From NCBI RefSeq assembly GCF_004339565.1, contig NZ_SMFZ01000002.1, positions 3,100,001 to 3,164,000 on the forward strand: a stretch of DNA of 64,000 bases. Reading direction: 5' to 3'. A program made the position numbers and the translations under genes. The notes below the pieces were generated by a model, which saw only the letters and a list, made by a program, of their open reading frames with translations, was not told the origin of the DNA and made no database searches. Source of the stretch: Pseudonocardia endophytica. Its GTDB lineage: Bacteria > Actinomycetota > Actinomycetes > Mycobacteriales > Pseudonocardiaceae. Of the stretch, positions 23,295 through 31,186 are shown one piece after another (position 1 is the first letter of the stretch; each line of letters opens with the position of its first letter).

Positions 23295-25139
23295 GTGATG
23301 CGAACGCACCCCGTCGGCACGCTGCGTGCCGAGAACGCCGGCCAGACCGTGACGCTCGCCGGATGGGTGGCCCGCCGTCGCGATCACGGCGGCGTGATCT
23401 TCATCGACCTGCGCGACCGCTCCGGATCGGCCCAGGTCGTGTTCCGCGAGGGCGAGATGGCCGAGCGGGCGCACCGGCTGCGCGCCGAGTTCTGCGTCCA
23501 GGTCACCGGAGAGGTCGTCCGGCGCCCGGAGGGCAACGAGAACCCGGAGCTGCCCACCGGCGACATCGAGGTCACCGTCACCGACCTGCGCGTGCTCTCC
23601 GAGGCCGCGCCGCTGCCGTTCCCGGTCGACGACCACACCGGTGTCGGCGAGGAGATCCGGCTGACGCACCGCTACCTGGACCTGCGTCGCCCCGGCCCGG
23701 CCCGGGCGATGCAGCTGCGCAGCGACGTGAACAAGGCGGCGCGCGACGTGCTCGCCGGCGAGGACTTCGTCGAGGTCGAGACGCCGACGCTGACCCGCTC
23801 CACGCCGGAGGGCGCCCGCGACTTCCTGGTGCCGGCGCGACTGCGCCCCGGGTCCTGGTACGCGCTCCCGCAGAGCCCGCAGCTGTTCAAGCAGCTGCTC
23901 ATGGTCGGCGGCCTGGAGCGGTACTACCAGATCGCCCGCTGCTACCGGGACGAGGACTTCCGCGCCGACCGCCAGCCCGAGTTCACCCAGCTCGACATCG
24001 AGATGAGCTTCGTCGAGCAGGACGACGTCATCGCGCTGGCCGAGAAGGTGCTCGTCGCGCTGTGGAAGCTGGTCGGCCACGACATCACGCTGCCGATCCC
24101 GCGGATGAGCTACGCCGAGGCGATGAGCCGCTACGGCTCGGACAAGCCGGACCTGCGTTTCGGCATCGAGCTGACCGAGCTCACGCAGTACTTCGCGAAC
24201 ACCGGCTTCCGGGTGTTCCAGAACCCCTACGTCGGCGCCGTCGTGATGCCGGGCGGCGCGTCGCAGGCGCGCAAGGTGCTCGACGGCTGGCAGGACTGGG
24301 CCAAGCAGCGCGGCGCACGCGGCCTGGCCTACGTGCTGATCGGCGAGGACGGCTCGGTCGACGAACGCGGGCCCGTCGTGAAGAACCTGTCCGACGACGA
24401 GCGGGCCGGGCTGGCCGCCGCCGTCGGCGCGAACCCCGGCGACTGCATCTTCTTCGCCGCCGGGCAGCCGTCGGAGGCGCGGGCGCTGCTCGGCGCCGCC
24501 CGCGGCGAGATCGCGCGCCGGATCGGGGCGATCGACGAGAGCGCGTGGTCGTTCGTGTGGATCGTGGACGCGCCGCTGTTCGAGTCGGCGGCGGACACCG
24601 ACGACGTCGCCGTCGGCTCCGGCGCCTGGACCGCACTGCACCACGCGTTCACCTCCCCGACCCCGGAGTGGATCGACTCGTTCGAGTCCGACCCGGGGAA
24701 CGCGCTGGCCTATGCCTACGACATCGTCTGCAACGGCAACGAGATCGGCGGGGGCTCCATCCGTATCCACTCGGCCGACGTGCAGAAGCGCGTGTTCGAG
24801 GTGATGGGGCTGACCGAGGCGGAGTCGAAGGAGAAGTTCGGCTTCCTGCTCGACGCGTTCGCCTACGGCCCGCCGCCGCACGGCGGCATCGCGTTCGGCT
24901 GGGACCGGATCACGGCGCTGCTGGCCGGGATGGACTCGATCCGCGAGGTGATCGCGTTCCCGAAGACCGGCGGCGGCTTCGACCCGCTCACCCAGGCACC
25001 CGCGCCGATCACGGCCGCACAGCGCAAGGAGGCGGGCGTCGACGCGAAGCCGGAGGCGAAGGCCCCCGGCGGCTCGGCGCCCGGCAAGCCGGGCGAGACC
25101 GGGGGCGGTGCGCCGGAGAAGCCCGGCCCCGCCGCCTGA
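23295..25139 (+). CDS. aspS: Aspartate--tRNA ligase
   Basis: Charges tRNA with aspartate. From GTG 23295 the protein has 614 residues and begins MMRTHPVGTLRAENAGQTV, like other actinobacterial AspRS; TTG 23286 and ATG 23298 are alternatives. The OB-fold anticodon domain comes first (VTLAGWVARRRDHGGVIFIDLRDRSG), then class II motif 2 (YYQIARCYRDEDFRADRQPEFTQLDIEMSF), the bacterial GAD insertion domain (about 280-420) and motif 3 (GIAFGWDRI). The last ~40 residues are a Pro/Gly/Glu tail. Whether it also makes Asp-tRNA(Asn) cannot be told without seeing asnS or gatCAB. Confidence 0.96.
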   Translation: MMRTHPVGTLRAENAGQTVTLAGWVARRRDHGGVIFIDLRDRSGSAQVVFREGEMAERAHRLRAEFCVQVTGEVVRRPEGNENPELPTGDIEVTVTDLRVLSEAAPLPFPVDDHTGVGEEIRLTHRYLDLRRPGPARAMQLRSDVNKAARDVLAGEDFVEVETPTLTRSTPEGARDFLVPARLRPGSWYALPQSPQLFKQLLMVGGLERYYQIARCYRDEDFRADRQPEFTQLDIEMSFVEQDDVIALAEKVLVALWKLVGHDITLPIPRMSYAEAMSRYGSDKPDLRFGIELTELTQYFANTGFRVFQNPYVGAVVMPGGASQARKVLDGWQDWAKQRGARGLAYVLIGEDGSVDERGPVVKNLSDDERAGLAAAVGANPGDCIFFAAGQPSEARALLGAARGEIARRIGAIDESAWSFVWIVDAPLFESAADTDDVAVGSGAWTALHHAFTSPTPEWIDSFESDPGNALAYAYDIVCNGNEIGGGSIRIHSADVQKRVFEVMGLTEAESKEKFGFLLDAFAYGPPPHGGIAFGWDRITALLAGMDSIREVIAFPKTGGGFDPLTQAPAPITAAQRKEAGVDAKPEAKAPGGSAPGKPGETGGGAPEKPGPAA

Positions 25140-25145
25140 CCTGCG

Positions 25146-26084
25146 GTGCTCCACCTGCGGGTGGTCAGCCCGGCTGACGTCACCGACCAGGTCTGCGCCG
25201 CGCTCCGGGACCGCCCGGGCGTGGCGCACCTGGCGGTGCTCCGTGGAGTCGCCGTGCAGCCGGAGGGCGACATGGTCGAGGCTGACGTCGCCCGCGAGTG
25301 CGTCGACGACCTGCTCGCGGACCTGTCCGCGCTCGGTGTCGACCACACCGGCGGGATCACGCTGGAGCCGCTGGACACGGTGCTGTCCGACGCCGCGGAC
25401 GCCGCCGAGGAGGCCGCGCCCGGTGACGGCCAGGACGCCGTCGTGTGGGACGAGCTGGTGACACGCACCGGCGAGGACTCCCGGCTGTCCGGGGCGTTCC
25501 TCGCGTTCCTGACCATCGCCTGCCTGCTCGCGGCGATCGGCGCGGTGACGAACTCCCCGGTCACGGTGATCGGGGCGATGGTGCTGGGGCCGGAGTTCGG
25601 TCCGCTCGCCGCCGTCTCCGTCGGGATCGTGCTGCGCAGGCGCGATCTGGCGCGGCGCGGCGCCGTCGCACTCGGCATCGGCTTCCTCGCGGCGATGGTG
25701 GTGACGGGTCTGGCCACCCTGCTGTTCGACGGCCTGGGGCTGATGAACAGCGCCGATCTGGACAGCCTGGACCAGGTCGACTTCATCTACGAGGTCGGCT
25801 GGTTCTCGTTGATCGTGGCGCTGCTGGCGGGTGCCGCCGGGATGCTGTCGCTGACGTCGGCGAGGTCGTCGGCGCTGGTCGGGGTGTTCATCTCGATCGC
25901 CACGGTGCCCGCCGCGGCGTTCGCCTCGGTGGCCGCCGTCGAGGGGCGGTGGACCGAGGCCGGGCTGTCGGTCGCGCAGCTGCTGATCAACATCGTCGGG
26001 GTGGTCGTGGCGGCCTCCGCGGTGCTCTACGGCGCCCGGCGGAAAGGACGTCCCGGTCCGGATCGGCCCCTGTCGGAGGGTTGA
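25146..26084 (+). CDS. DUF389 family membrane protein
   Basis: A 312-residue membrane protein of the DUF389 (TIGR00341-like) family. A cytoplasmic N-terminal domain of ~115 residues (VVSPADVTDQVCAALRDRPGVAHLAVLRG) precedes the conserved region: FLAFLTIACLLAAIGAVTNSPVTVIGAMVLGPEFGPLAA, then four or five more spans. The segment around VIGAMVLGPEFGPL is the family hallmark. Function is unknown; some relatives are proposed transporters. The GTG start lies 6 bases after the aspS stop, so co-transcription with aspS is likely. The next gene has its own leaderless promoter. Confidence 0.85.
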   Translation: MLHLRVVSPADVTDQVCAALRDRPGVAHLAVLRGVAVQPEGDMVEADVARECVDDLLADLSALGVDHTGGITLEPLDTVLSDAADAAEEAAPGDGQDAVVWDELVTRTGEDSRLSGAFLAFLTIACLLAAIGAVTNSPVTVIGAMVLGPEFGPLAAVSVGIVLRRRDLARRGAVALGIGFLAAMVVTGLATLLFDGLGLMNSADLDSLDQVDFIYEVGWFSLIVALLAGAAGMLSLTSARSSALVGVFISIATVPAAAFASVAAVEGRWTEAGLSVAQLLINIVGVVVAASAVLYGARRKGRPGPDRPLSEG

Positions 26085-26089
26085 CGGTT

Positions 26090-26095
26090 TAGGGT
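26090..26095 (+). promoter_or_regulatory. Leaderless -10 element for the APH-fold gene
   Basis: TAGGGT ends 7 bases before ATG 26103, favouring that start over GTG 26097. Confidence 0.5.
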
Positions 26096-26102
26096 CGTGG
26101 GG

Positions 26103-27272
26103 ATGACCGTGTCCCCGTCGCTGGACGACGCGCTGGCGGGCGCCGAGCGGCTGCTGTCCCGCCGAGCGGGTGCCACCGTGCACCTGACCGAGCCGGAGGA
26201 CCTCGGCGGCCACGGCGAGTCCGTCGTCGTCCGGACCCGGATGACGCACAACCCGTTCTCCGACCGGCGCAGCGTCGTCGTCAAGCAGTACCTCGGTTCC
26301 GACGACGGGGTGGACCCCTTCCGCTACGAGGTGGCGAGCTGCCAGCTGTTCACCGCACTCCCGGCGGATGCCCGGCCGGCCCCGGTGATCATCGCGCACG
26401 ACCCGGACCAGCGGCTGCTCGTGCTCGAGGACCTCGGGCGCAGCGGTTCGCTGGCGGACAAGCTGTTCGGGCCGGACCCGGAGACGGCGACGCGCTGCCT
26501 CCTGTCCTGGGCACGCGCGCTGGGGCGGATGCAGGCGTGCACGGCCGGCCGCGAGGACGACTTCGGGGCGCTGCTGCGGCGCCTGGGGGAACGGGTCCGC
26601 CGGGACCCGATCGCCGATCAGGCGCGGGCGGCCCTCGCGGAGGTGCCCGCACTCGTCGCCGACGTGCTCGGTGTGACGGTGCCGCCGCAGGCGGCCGTCG
26701 AGGCGCGGACGACGGCGCGGCTGCTCGGCGGCACCCGCTTCCGCGCGTTCTCCACGGCCGACACCTGCCCGGACAACAACCTCGTGACCAGCCTGGGTGT
26801 CCGGTTCGTCGACTTCGAGCGGGGCTGCTTCCGCGACGTCGCACTGGACGCCGCGTACTTCCGCGTCCCGTTCCCGGCGTGCCCGTCGAGCTTCGCGCTG
26901 CCCGACGGCATGTCGGCCCAGATGCTCGCGGCATGGCGGTCCGAGGTGGCCGGGGTCTGGCCGGAGCTCGACGACACCGGCCTGCTCGAACCCCGGCTCG
27001 TCGACGCCGACGTGCTGTGGGTCTGGTGGTGCACGTGGACGCTGCTGCCCCGGCTGGCACACCGCGACGGCCCGCTCGGTCGGGACGCGGGCCGCACGCC
27101 GTGGCTGTCCACGGCGTTGCGGCACTACTGGTACGGCCTGGGTGAGCGGGCCGCCGCGACCCTCCCCGCGACCACCGGGCTGGCCGGGCTGATGACCGCC
27201 GCGATCGACGAGCGGTTCCCGGACTCGCCGCGCGTGCTGCCGGTGTTCCCCGCGTTCCGGGCCAGGGTGTGA
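26103..27272 (+). CDS. APH/kinase-fold phosphotransferase of unknown substrate
   Basis: This 389-residue protein has the pattern of the aminoglycoside phosphotransferase/choline kinase superfamily, although sequence similarity to known members looks low. Visible elements: RRSVVVKQYLG with the ATP-binding lysine K61, a possible partner glutamate E76, a catalytic-loop equivalent AFSTADTCPDNNL (D220, N225) and the metal-binding RFVDFERG (D237). The usual HGD is replaced by TAD, so activity on small molecules is not assured. No neighbours suggest a substrate; the flanking genes are DUF389 and an SGNH esterase. An antibiotic-resistance role is not supported by anything here. Confidence 0.65.
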   Translation: MTVSPSLDDALAGAERLLSRRAGATVHLTEPEDLGGHGESVVVRTRMTHNPFSDRRSVVVKQYLGSDDGVDPFRYEVASCQLFTALPADARPAPVIIAHDPDQRLLVLEDLGRSGSLADKLFGPDPETATRCLLSWARALGRMQACTAGREDDFGALLRRLGERVRRDPIADQARAALAEVPALVADVLGVTVPPQAAVEARTTARLLGGTRFRAFSTADTCPDNNLVTSLGVRFVDFERGCFRDVALDAAYFRVPFPACPSSFALPDGMSAQMLAAWRSEVAGVWPELDDTGLLEPRLVDADVLWVWWCTWTLLPRLAHRDGPLGRDAGRTPWLSTALRHYWYGLGERAAATLPATTGLAGLMTAAIDERFPDSPRVLPVFPAFRARV

Positions 27273-27353
27273 GACGCAACTGTTCGGATCCCCGTCCGGG
27301 ACACGTCACCGTGTGCACACCCGGACGGTTGGTCGGGATCCGATCGTTGCGTC
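27273..27353. repeat. Long imperfect palindrome filling the gap before the SGNH gene
   Basis: GACGCAAC at 27273-27280 pairs with GTTGCGTC at 27346-27353, and the arms continue as CGGATCCC, CGTCCGGG and an inner ACAC/GTGT. The element begins at the base after the APH-gene stop and ends at the base before the next GTG. Confidence 0.65.
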
Positions 27354-28223
27354 GTGACCGCGATCGACATCGTTCCCGACCCGTCGACGTCCGCCTCACC
27401 GACTCCCGTCCCGACCCCGTCGCCCGCCCGCACCGTCCGTCACCTGGTCGCCGTCGGCGACTCCACGGCCGTCGGCATCGGTGACCCGCTGCCCGGTGGC
27501 GGCTGGCGCGGCTTCCCCGCCCTCCTGTGCGACGCGCTCGGCGACCCGGGCGCCGTGCGGCTGACCACGCTGGCGCGCAGCGGCGCGCGGATGGCCGACA
27601 CCCGGCACGCCCAGGTCCCGGCCGCCGCGGCACTCGGGGCGGACGTCGTGGTGCTGTGCGCCGGCATGAACGACACGCTGCGCTCCGACTTCGACGCCGC
27701 GGCGATCGGCCGGGACTATGCCGAGTCGCTGGCCGTGCTCCGTCGTTCCGGCGCGCACGTGATCGTCCTGCGCTACCACGACCACACCCGCGTGTTCCGG
27801 CTCCCGGCGCCGCTGCGGCGGGCTCTCCAGGGGCGTATCGCCGCGCTGAACGCGGCGCTCGACGAGGCGGTGGCCGGCGCACCCGGCGTCGGCGTGCTCG
27901 ACCTGGCGCTGTTGCCCGGCGGTTACGAGCCGGAGTCGTGGAGCGTGGACCGCCTGCACCCGTCCGAGCGCGGGCACCGGCTGCTCGCCCGCGGGCTCGG
28001 CGAGCTGCTCGTCGCGGCCGGGTGGGAGATGGGCCGCCCGGTCGCGCTGGAGTGCGCGGGCGGGCGCGTGGTGACGGCGTGGCACCGGGGTGCGTGGATC
28101 GTCGGGCAGGGCCTTCCGTGGCTGGTCCGGCGCAGCCGCGACCTCGGACCGGTCATCGCGCGTGGCCTGGTGGAGGGGCTGCGCGCCGGTCAGGCCGACG
28201 GGCGGACGAGCCCGGTCTCGTAG
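27354..28223 (+). CDS. SGNH/GDSL-type esterase
   Basis: A 289-residue SGNH hydrolase. Block I is VAVGDSTAVGIGD (nucleophile S37), the block II glycine is in ARSGARM, block III is VVLCAGMNDTL (N106) and block V is VDRLHPSERGH (D199, H202), so the full catalytic set is present. The first 27 residues are Pro/Ser/Thr-rich and show no hydrophobic signal sequence, so the enzyme is probably cytoplasmic. The C-terminal ~60 residues after the fold are unusual (GRVVTAWHRGAWIVGQGLPWLVRRSRDLG). Substrate unknown. Its last 34 bases overlap the convergent response regulator gene. Confidence 0.87.
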   Translation: MTAIDIVPDPSTSASPTPVPTPSPARTVRHLVAVGDSTAVGIGDPLPGGGWRGFPALLCDALGDPGAVRLTTLARSGARMADTRHAQVPAAAALGADVVVLCAGMNDTLRSDFDAAAIGRDYAESLAVLRRSGAHVIVLRYHDHTRVFRLPAPLRRALQGRIAALNAALDEAVAGAPGVGVLDLALLPGGYEPESWSVDRLHPSERGHRLLARGLGELLVAAGWEMGRPVALECAGGRVVTAWHRGAWIVGQGLPWLVRRSRDLGPVIARGLVEGLRAGQADGRTSPVS

Positions 28224-28870
28224 GCGAGCACGACCGCCTGGGCCCTGTCGCGCAGCCCGAACTTCGTCAGTACGTGGCTGACGTGCGTCTTCACCGTCTG
28301 CTCGGCCAGCACCAGCTCGGCCGCGATCTCTGCGTTGGACAGCCCGCGCGCGATCAGCCGCAGCACCTCGGTCTCCCGCTCGGTCAGCGCGGTGAGGGCG
28401 GAGGGCGTCGGGCGCTGCTCCGGGCGGGCGGCGACGAAGTGCGCGATCAGCCGCCGGGTCACCGACGGGTCGAGCAGCGCCTCCCCGGACGCGACGACGC
28501 GCACGGCGTGCACCAGCTCGGCGGCAGGCGCGTGCTTGAGCAGGAACGCGCTCGCGCCGGCGCGCAGCGCGTCGAAGACGTGGTCGTCGAGGTCGAACGT
28601 GGTGAGGACGACGACGCGCGGCGGGTCCGGCCGCGCCATCAGCTCGCGGGTGGCCTCGATGCCGTCGAGCTCCGGCATGCGCACGTCCATCAGCACGACG
28701 TGCGGGGCCCGCCCGTCGGAGCCCAGCCCGGCGATCGTCTCGAGCGCGACGCGACCGTTCCCGGCCGTGCCGACCACCTCCAGGTCCGGCTGCGCGCCGA
28801 GCAGCGCCGCGAAGCCCTCCCGGACCATCGCCTGGTCGTCGACGAGGACGAGCCTGATCGGCTCGCTCAC
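28190..28870 (-). CDS. NarL/LuxR-type response regulator
   Basis: DNA-binding output partner of the histidine kinase encoded just upstream. The 226 residues comprise a receiver domain (acidic pocket D11/D12, phosphoacceptor D62 in VVLMDVRMPELDGIE, conserved T in VVVLTTFD and K in AFLLKHAP) and a LuxR helix-turn-helix (LTERETEVLRLIARGLSNAEIAAEL...TVKTHVSHVLTKFGL). The GTG start overlaps the kinase stop codon by 4 bp. It is typical of the actinobacterial DesR/LiaR-like systems; the signal is unknown. Confidence 0.95.
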   Translation of the reverse strand: MSEPIRLVLVDDQAMVREGFAALLGAQPDLEVVGTAGNGRVALETIAGLGSDGRAPHVVLMDVRMPELDGIEATRELMARPDPPRVVVLTTFDLDDHVFDALRAGASAFLLKHAPAAELVHAVRVVASGEALLDPSVTRRLIAHFVAARPEQRPTPSALTALTERETEVLRLIARGLSNAEIAAELVLAEQTVKTHVSHVLTKFGLRDRAQAVVLAYETGLVRPSA

Positions 28871-30129
28871 CGTGGCTCCCCGTCGAGCGGCAGCACGGCC
28901 CGGACGGCGAATCCCCGATCGGAGGACGGGCCCGCCTCGAGGTGCCCGCCGTGCAGCTCGGCCCGCTCCCGCATCCCGGCCACCCCGGTGCCGCCACCCG
29001 GCCGCCCCGGACCGTTGCCGGGCCCGTTCACCACCTCGATCTCGACGGCCGCGTCCCCGCCCGCCAGCCGCACCCGCACCGGCGCGCCGGGCGCGTGCTG
29101 GGCCGCGTTCGCCAGCGACTGCTGCACGATCCGGTAGGCCGAGAGCCCGACCTGGTCCGGCACCGGACCCGCGACGACCGACCAGAGCACGTCCGTCCCG
29201 GCGTCCGCGGTGTCGGTCAGCAGCCGTTCGACGTCCGCGAGCCCGGGCTGGGGCGCGCGGGCGCCCGGCTGGTCGTCGGCGCGCAGCACGCCGAGCAGCG
29301 TCTGCATCTCCGCGAGCGCCTCCCGGGCCGCACCGGCGACCTGACCGAACTCCTCGGCGGCGGGCCCGTCCAGCCCGCTCAGACGGTAGGGCGCCGTCTC
29401 GCAGCGCACGGCGATCATCGACATGTGGTGGGCGACGATGTCGTGCATCTCGCGGGCGATCCGGGCCCGCTCGGCCAGCGCGCCCCGCTCGGCCTGCACG
29501 GTGGCACGCCGCTCCTGTTCCCGCGCCAGCGCGACCCCGGCGTCCTGGCGGGCCGCTAGCAGCACGCCGAGCAGCACCGGGACCGCCACCGCGAGCAGGC
29601 TCAGCGGCAGCGCCGTCGCCGCGACCGGCCACGGCCCGACCAGCACGAGCGCGGCCACGACCAGCCCGGACAGCACCCCGGCCCCGAGCGTCGCGATCCC
29701 GGGGGCGGCCCACGCGGCGGCGAACAGCAGCGGCACCCAGACCACCCAGGTCCACCACTCCAGCGGCGGCACGCTGCCGGTGACCGGCGGTGGCAGCACG
29801 AACGGCAGCACCAGCACCCACAGCGTCGCGATCCGCCACGCGTCCAGCGGCCTGCGCGGCGCGAGGGCCAGCGCGACGGCACCGGGCAGGGCCAGCAGGA
29901 ACCCGCCGACGGCCGGGAACCCGCGGTCCGGCGTGAACTCGGACCCGCCAGCGGCCACCGCGAGCGCGATGCCGAGCACGCCGAGCACCCACGGCGCGAC
30001 ACGGTGCCTGCGCCCGGCGCGCACCCACCGGTCGTTCCCGGGCCCGGCGCCCCACGCGGCCGCCCGCAGCGCGCGTCCGGGACGGCGCCAGAGCTCCGCG
30101 GTGCGGTCGGGAGCGGACGGTGCGGACAC
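28867..30129 (-). CDS. Membrane sensor histidine kinase (HisKA_3 type)
   Basis: A 420-residue kinase that should phosphorylate the adjacent LuxR regulator. The N-terminal half has about six hydrophobic segments (between residues ~45 and 195) with short loops and no extracellular domain, so it likely senses a membrane-related cue. The DHp domain is ERARIAREMHDIVAHHMSM with phosphoacceptor H229; the ATPase domain has the N-box QQSLANAAQHA and G-boxes VVNGPGNG and GGGTGVAGMRERAELHGG. GTG 30129 lies 7 bases after TAGTCT on the minus strand, a leaderless start. It is co-transcribed with the regulator. Confidence 0.93.
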   Translation of the reverse strand: MSAPSAPDRTAELWRRPGRALRAAAWGAGPGNDRWVRAGRRHRVAPWVLGVLGIALAVAAGGSEFTPDRGFPAVGGFLLALPGAVALALAPRRPLDAWRIATLWVLVLPFVLPPPVTGSVPPLEWWTWVVWVPLLFAAAWAAPGIATLGAGVLSGLVVAALVLVGPWPVAATALPLSLLAVAVPVLLGVLLAARQDAGVALAREQERRATVQAERGALAERARIAREMHDIVAHHMSMIAVRCETAPYRLSGLDGPAAEEFGQVAGAAREALAEMQTLLGVLRADDQPGARAPQPGLADVERLLTDTADAGTDVLWSVVAGPVPDQVGLSAYRIVQQSLANAAQHAPGAPVRVRLAGGDAAVEIEVVNGPGNGPGRPGGGTGVAGMRERAELHGGHLEAGPSSDRGFAVRAVLPLDGEPR

Positions 30130-30136
30130 CTGACGG

Positions 30137-30142
30137 AGACTA
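30137..30142 (-). promoter_or_regulatory. Leaderless -10 element for the histidine kinase gene
   Basis: TAGTCT on the minus strand ends 7 bases before GTG 30129. Confidence 0.5.
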
Positions 30143-30186
30143 GCCAGGGCGACGGCGCCGGTCGTCGTACTGCGGAGCGACGTCCC

Positions 30187-30208
30187 GACCGGTACCCGGG
30201 TACCGGTC
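30187..30208. promoter_or_regulatory. 22-bp perfect palindrome, possible operator
   Basis: The segment is its own exact reverse complement, built around a central CCCGGG with GGTACC on both sides. It lies 58 bases upstream of the kinase start and 87 bases upstream of the divergent alpha/beta hydrolase, so it could serve either promoter. Confidence 0.5.
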
Positions 30209-30295
30209 CGGTGCCGCCGCGCCCCGGTGGTGGTGCCCGCAGGACGGCTCCGCAGCGGGACGCTCTCTGCGCCGCCGCCCTGCAGCGTTCCGGCC

Positions 30296-31186
30296 GTGAA
30301 CACGAGCCGGTACGCCGCCGCCCTCACCGCGCTGACACTGCTGGTCAGCGGCCTGACGATGCTCGTCCGGCCCGCCGGGGCGCTCGCGCTGAGCCCGGTC
30401 GGGAACGACCCGTCGTGCGCCTCGGCACTGCGGAGCCGTCTGGCCGGTCCGGACGTCCGGGTGCTCGGGTGCGACCCGGTGGGACGCGGCCGCGCGGTCG
30501 TCGCGCTCGGCGACCCGGCGACGGCACCGCGGCTCGTCGTGCTCGTCCCCGGCGCCGGCATCGACCTGCACACGCTCGACGACCCGGTCGCGCCGCAGCA
30601 CCGGCCGTTCGCCTGGGCGCGGTCACTGCACCGTCTCGACCCGGACGCCGCCGTCGTGCTGTGGGTCGGCTACCCGACGCCGGAGAGCGTCGGCCTGGAC
30701 GCCGCGTCCGGGCGGCTGGCCCGCGCCGCCGCACCGCTGCTGGCCGCCGACGTCGCGCGGTTGCGCGGCCCGCACACCGCGCACGTCACGGTCGTCGGGC
30801 ACAGCTACGGGTCCGTCGTGGTCGGGACGGCGGCCTCCGGCCTGGACGCCGACGACGTCGTGCTGCTCGCCTCACCCGGCGCACGGGCCCCGCACGTCAC
30901 GGCGCTGGGCACCCGCGCACGGGTCTGGGCGGCCCTGGCGGCCGACGACTGGATCCGCTTCGTGCCGCACGTGCGCCTCGGCGACGTCGGTCACGGCGCC
31001 GATCCGGCGAACCCCGCGTTCGGTGCCCGTCCGTTGCCGACCGGCGGCGCCCACGGCCACGACGGCTATCTCGTGCCGGGGAGCGCGACGCTCGCCGCCG
31101 TCTCGGGGATCGGGCGTCAGAGCGAGGAGAGGAACCGCCCCATGCGCTCCAGCGCCACCTCCAGCTGGGGGAGCGCCGTCGCGTAG
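30296..31186 (+). CDS. Secreted DUF1023-like alpha/beta hydrolase
   Basis: From GTG 30296 the 296-residue protein begins with a signal-like sequence (VNTSRYAAALTALTLLVSGLTMLV, then PAGALA). The mature part has the nucleophile elbow VVGHSYGSVVVG, preceded by PRLVVLVPGAGIDL, and resembles the DUF1023 alpha/beta-hydrolase group of actinobacteria, where a related segment DVVLLASPGARA follows the elbow. A late DVGHGADP or GGAHGHDGY could hold the catalytic histidine. Substrate unknown. The last 70 bases overlap the convergent aminotransferase; the final ~20 residues (after SGIGRQ) are probably not functional sequence. Confidence 0.78.
   Translation: MNTSRYAAALTALTLLVSGLTMLVRPAGALALSPVGNDPSCASALRSRLAGPDVRVLGCDPVGRGRAVVALGDPATAPRLVVLVPGAGIDLHTLDDPVAPQHRPFAWARSLHRLDPDAAVVLWVGYPTPESVGLDAASGRLARAAAPLLAADVARLRGPHTAHVTVVGHSYGSVVVGTAASGLDADDVVLLASPGARAPHVTALGTRARVWAALAADDWIRFVPHVRLGDVGHGADPANPAFGARPLPTGGAHGHDGYLVPGSATLAAVSGIGRQSEERNRPMRSSATSSWGSAVA

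Noticed and set aside
26081..26095. TTGACG followed by TAGGGT read as a -35/-10 promoter pair.
   Set aside because: The spacing is only 3 bases instead of about 17; the TAGGGT alone fits a leaderless -10 element.
23280..27125. A 1281-codon open frame on the minus strand opposite aspS, DUF389 and APH-fold genes (and similar long frames at 1084-3666 and 7967-10858).
   Set aside because: These are antisense shadows of well-supported genes, produced by very high third-position GC. Their translations are Arg/Gly/Pro-rich with no domains.
26103..27272. APH-fold gene as an aminoglycoside resistance determinant.
   Set aside because: The catalytic HGD is changed, similarity to true resistance enzymes is low, and no mobile-element context exists.
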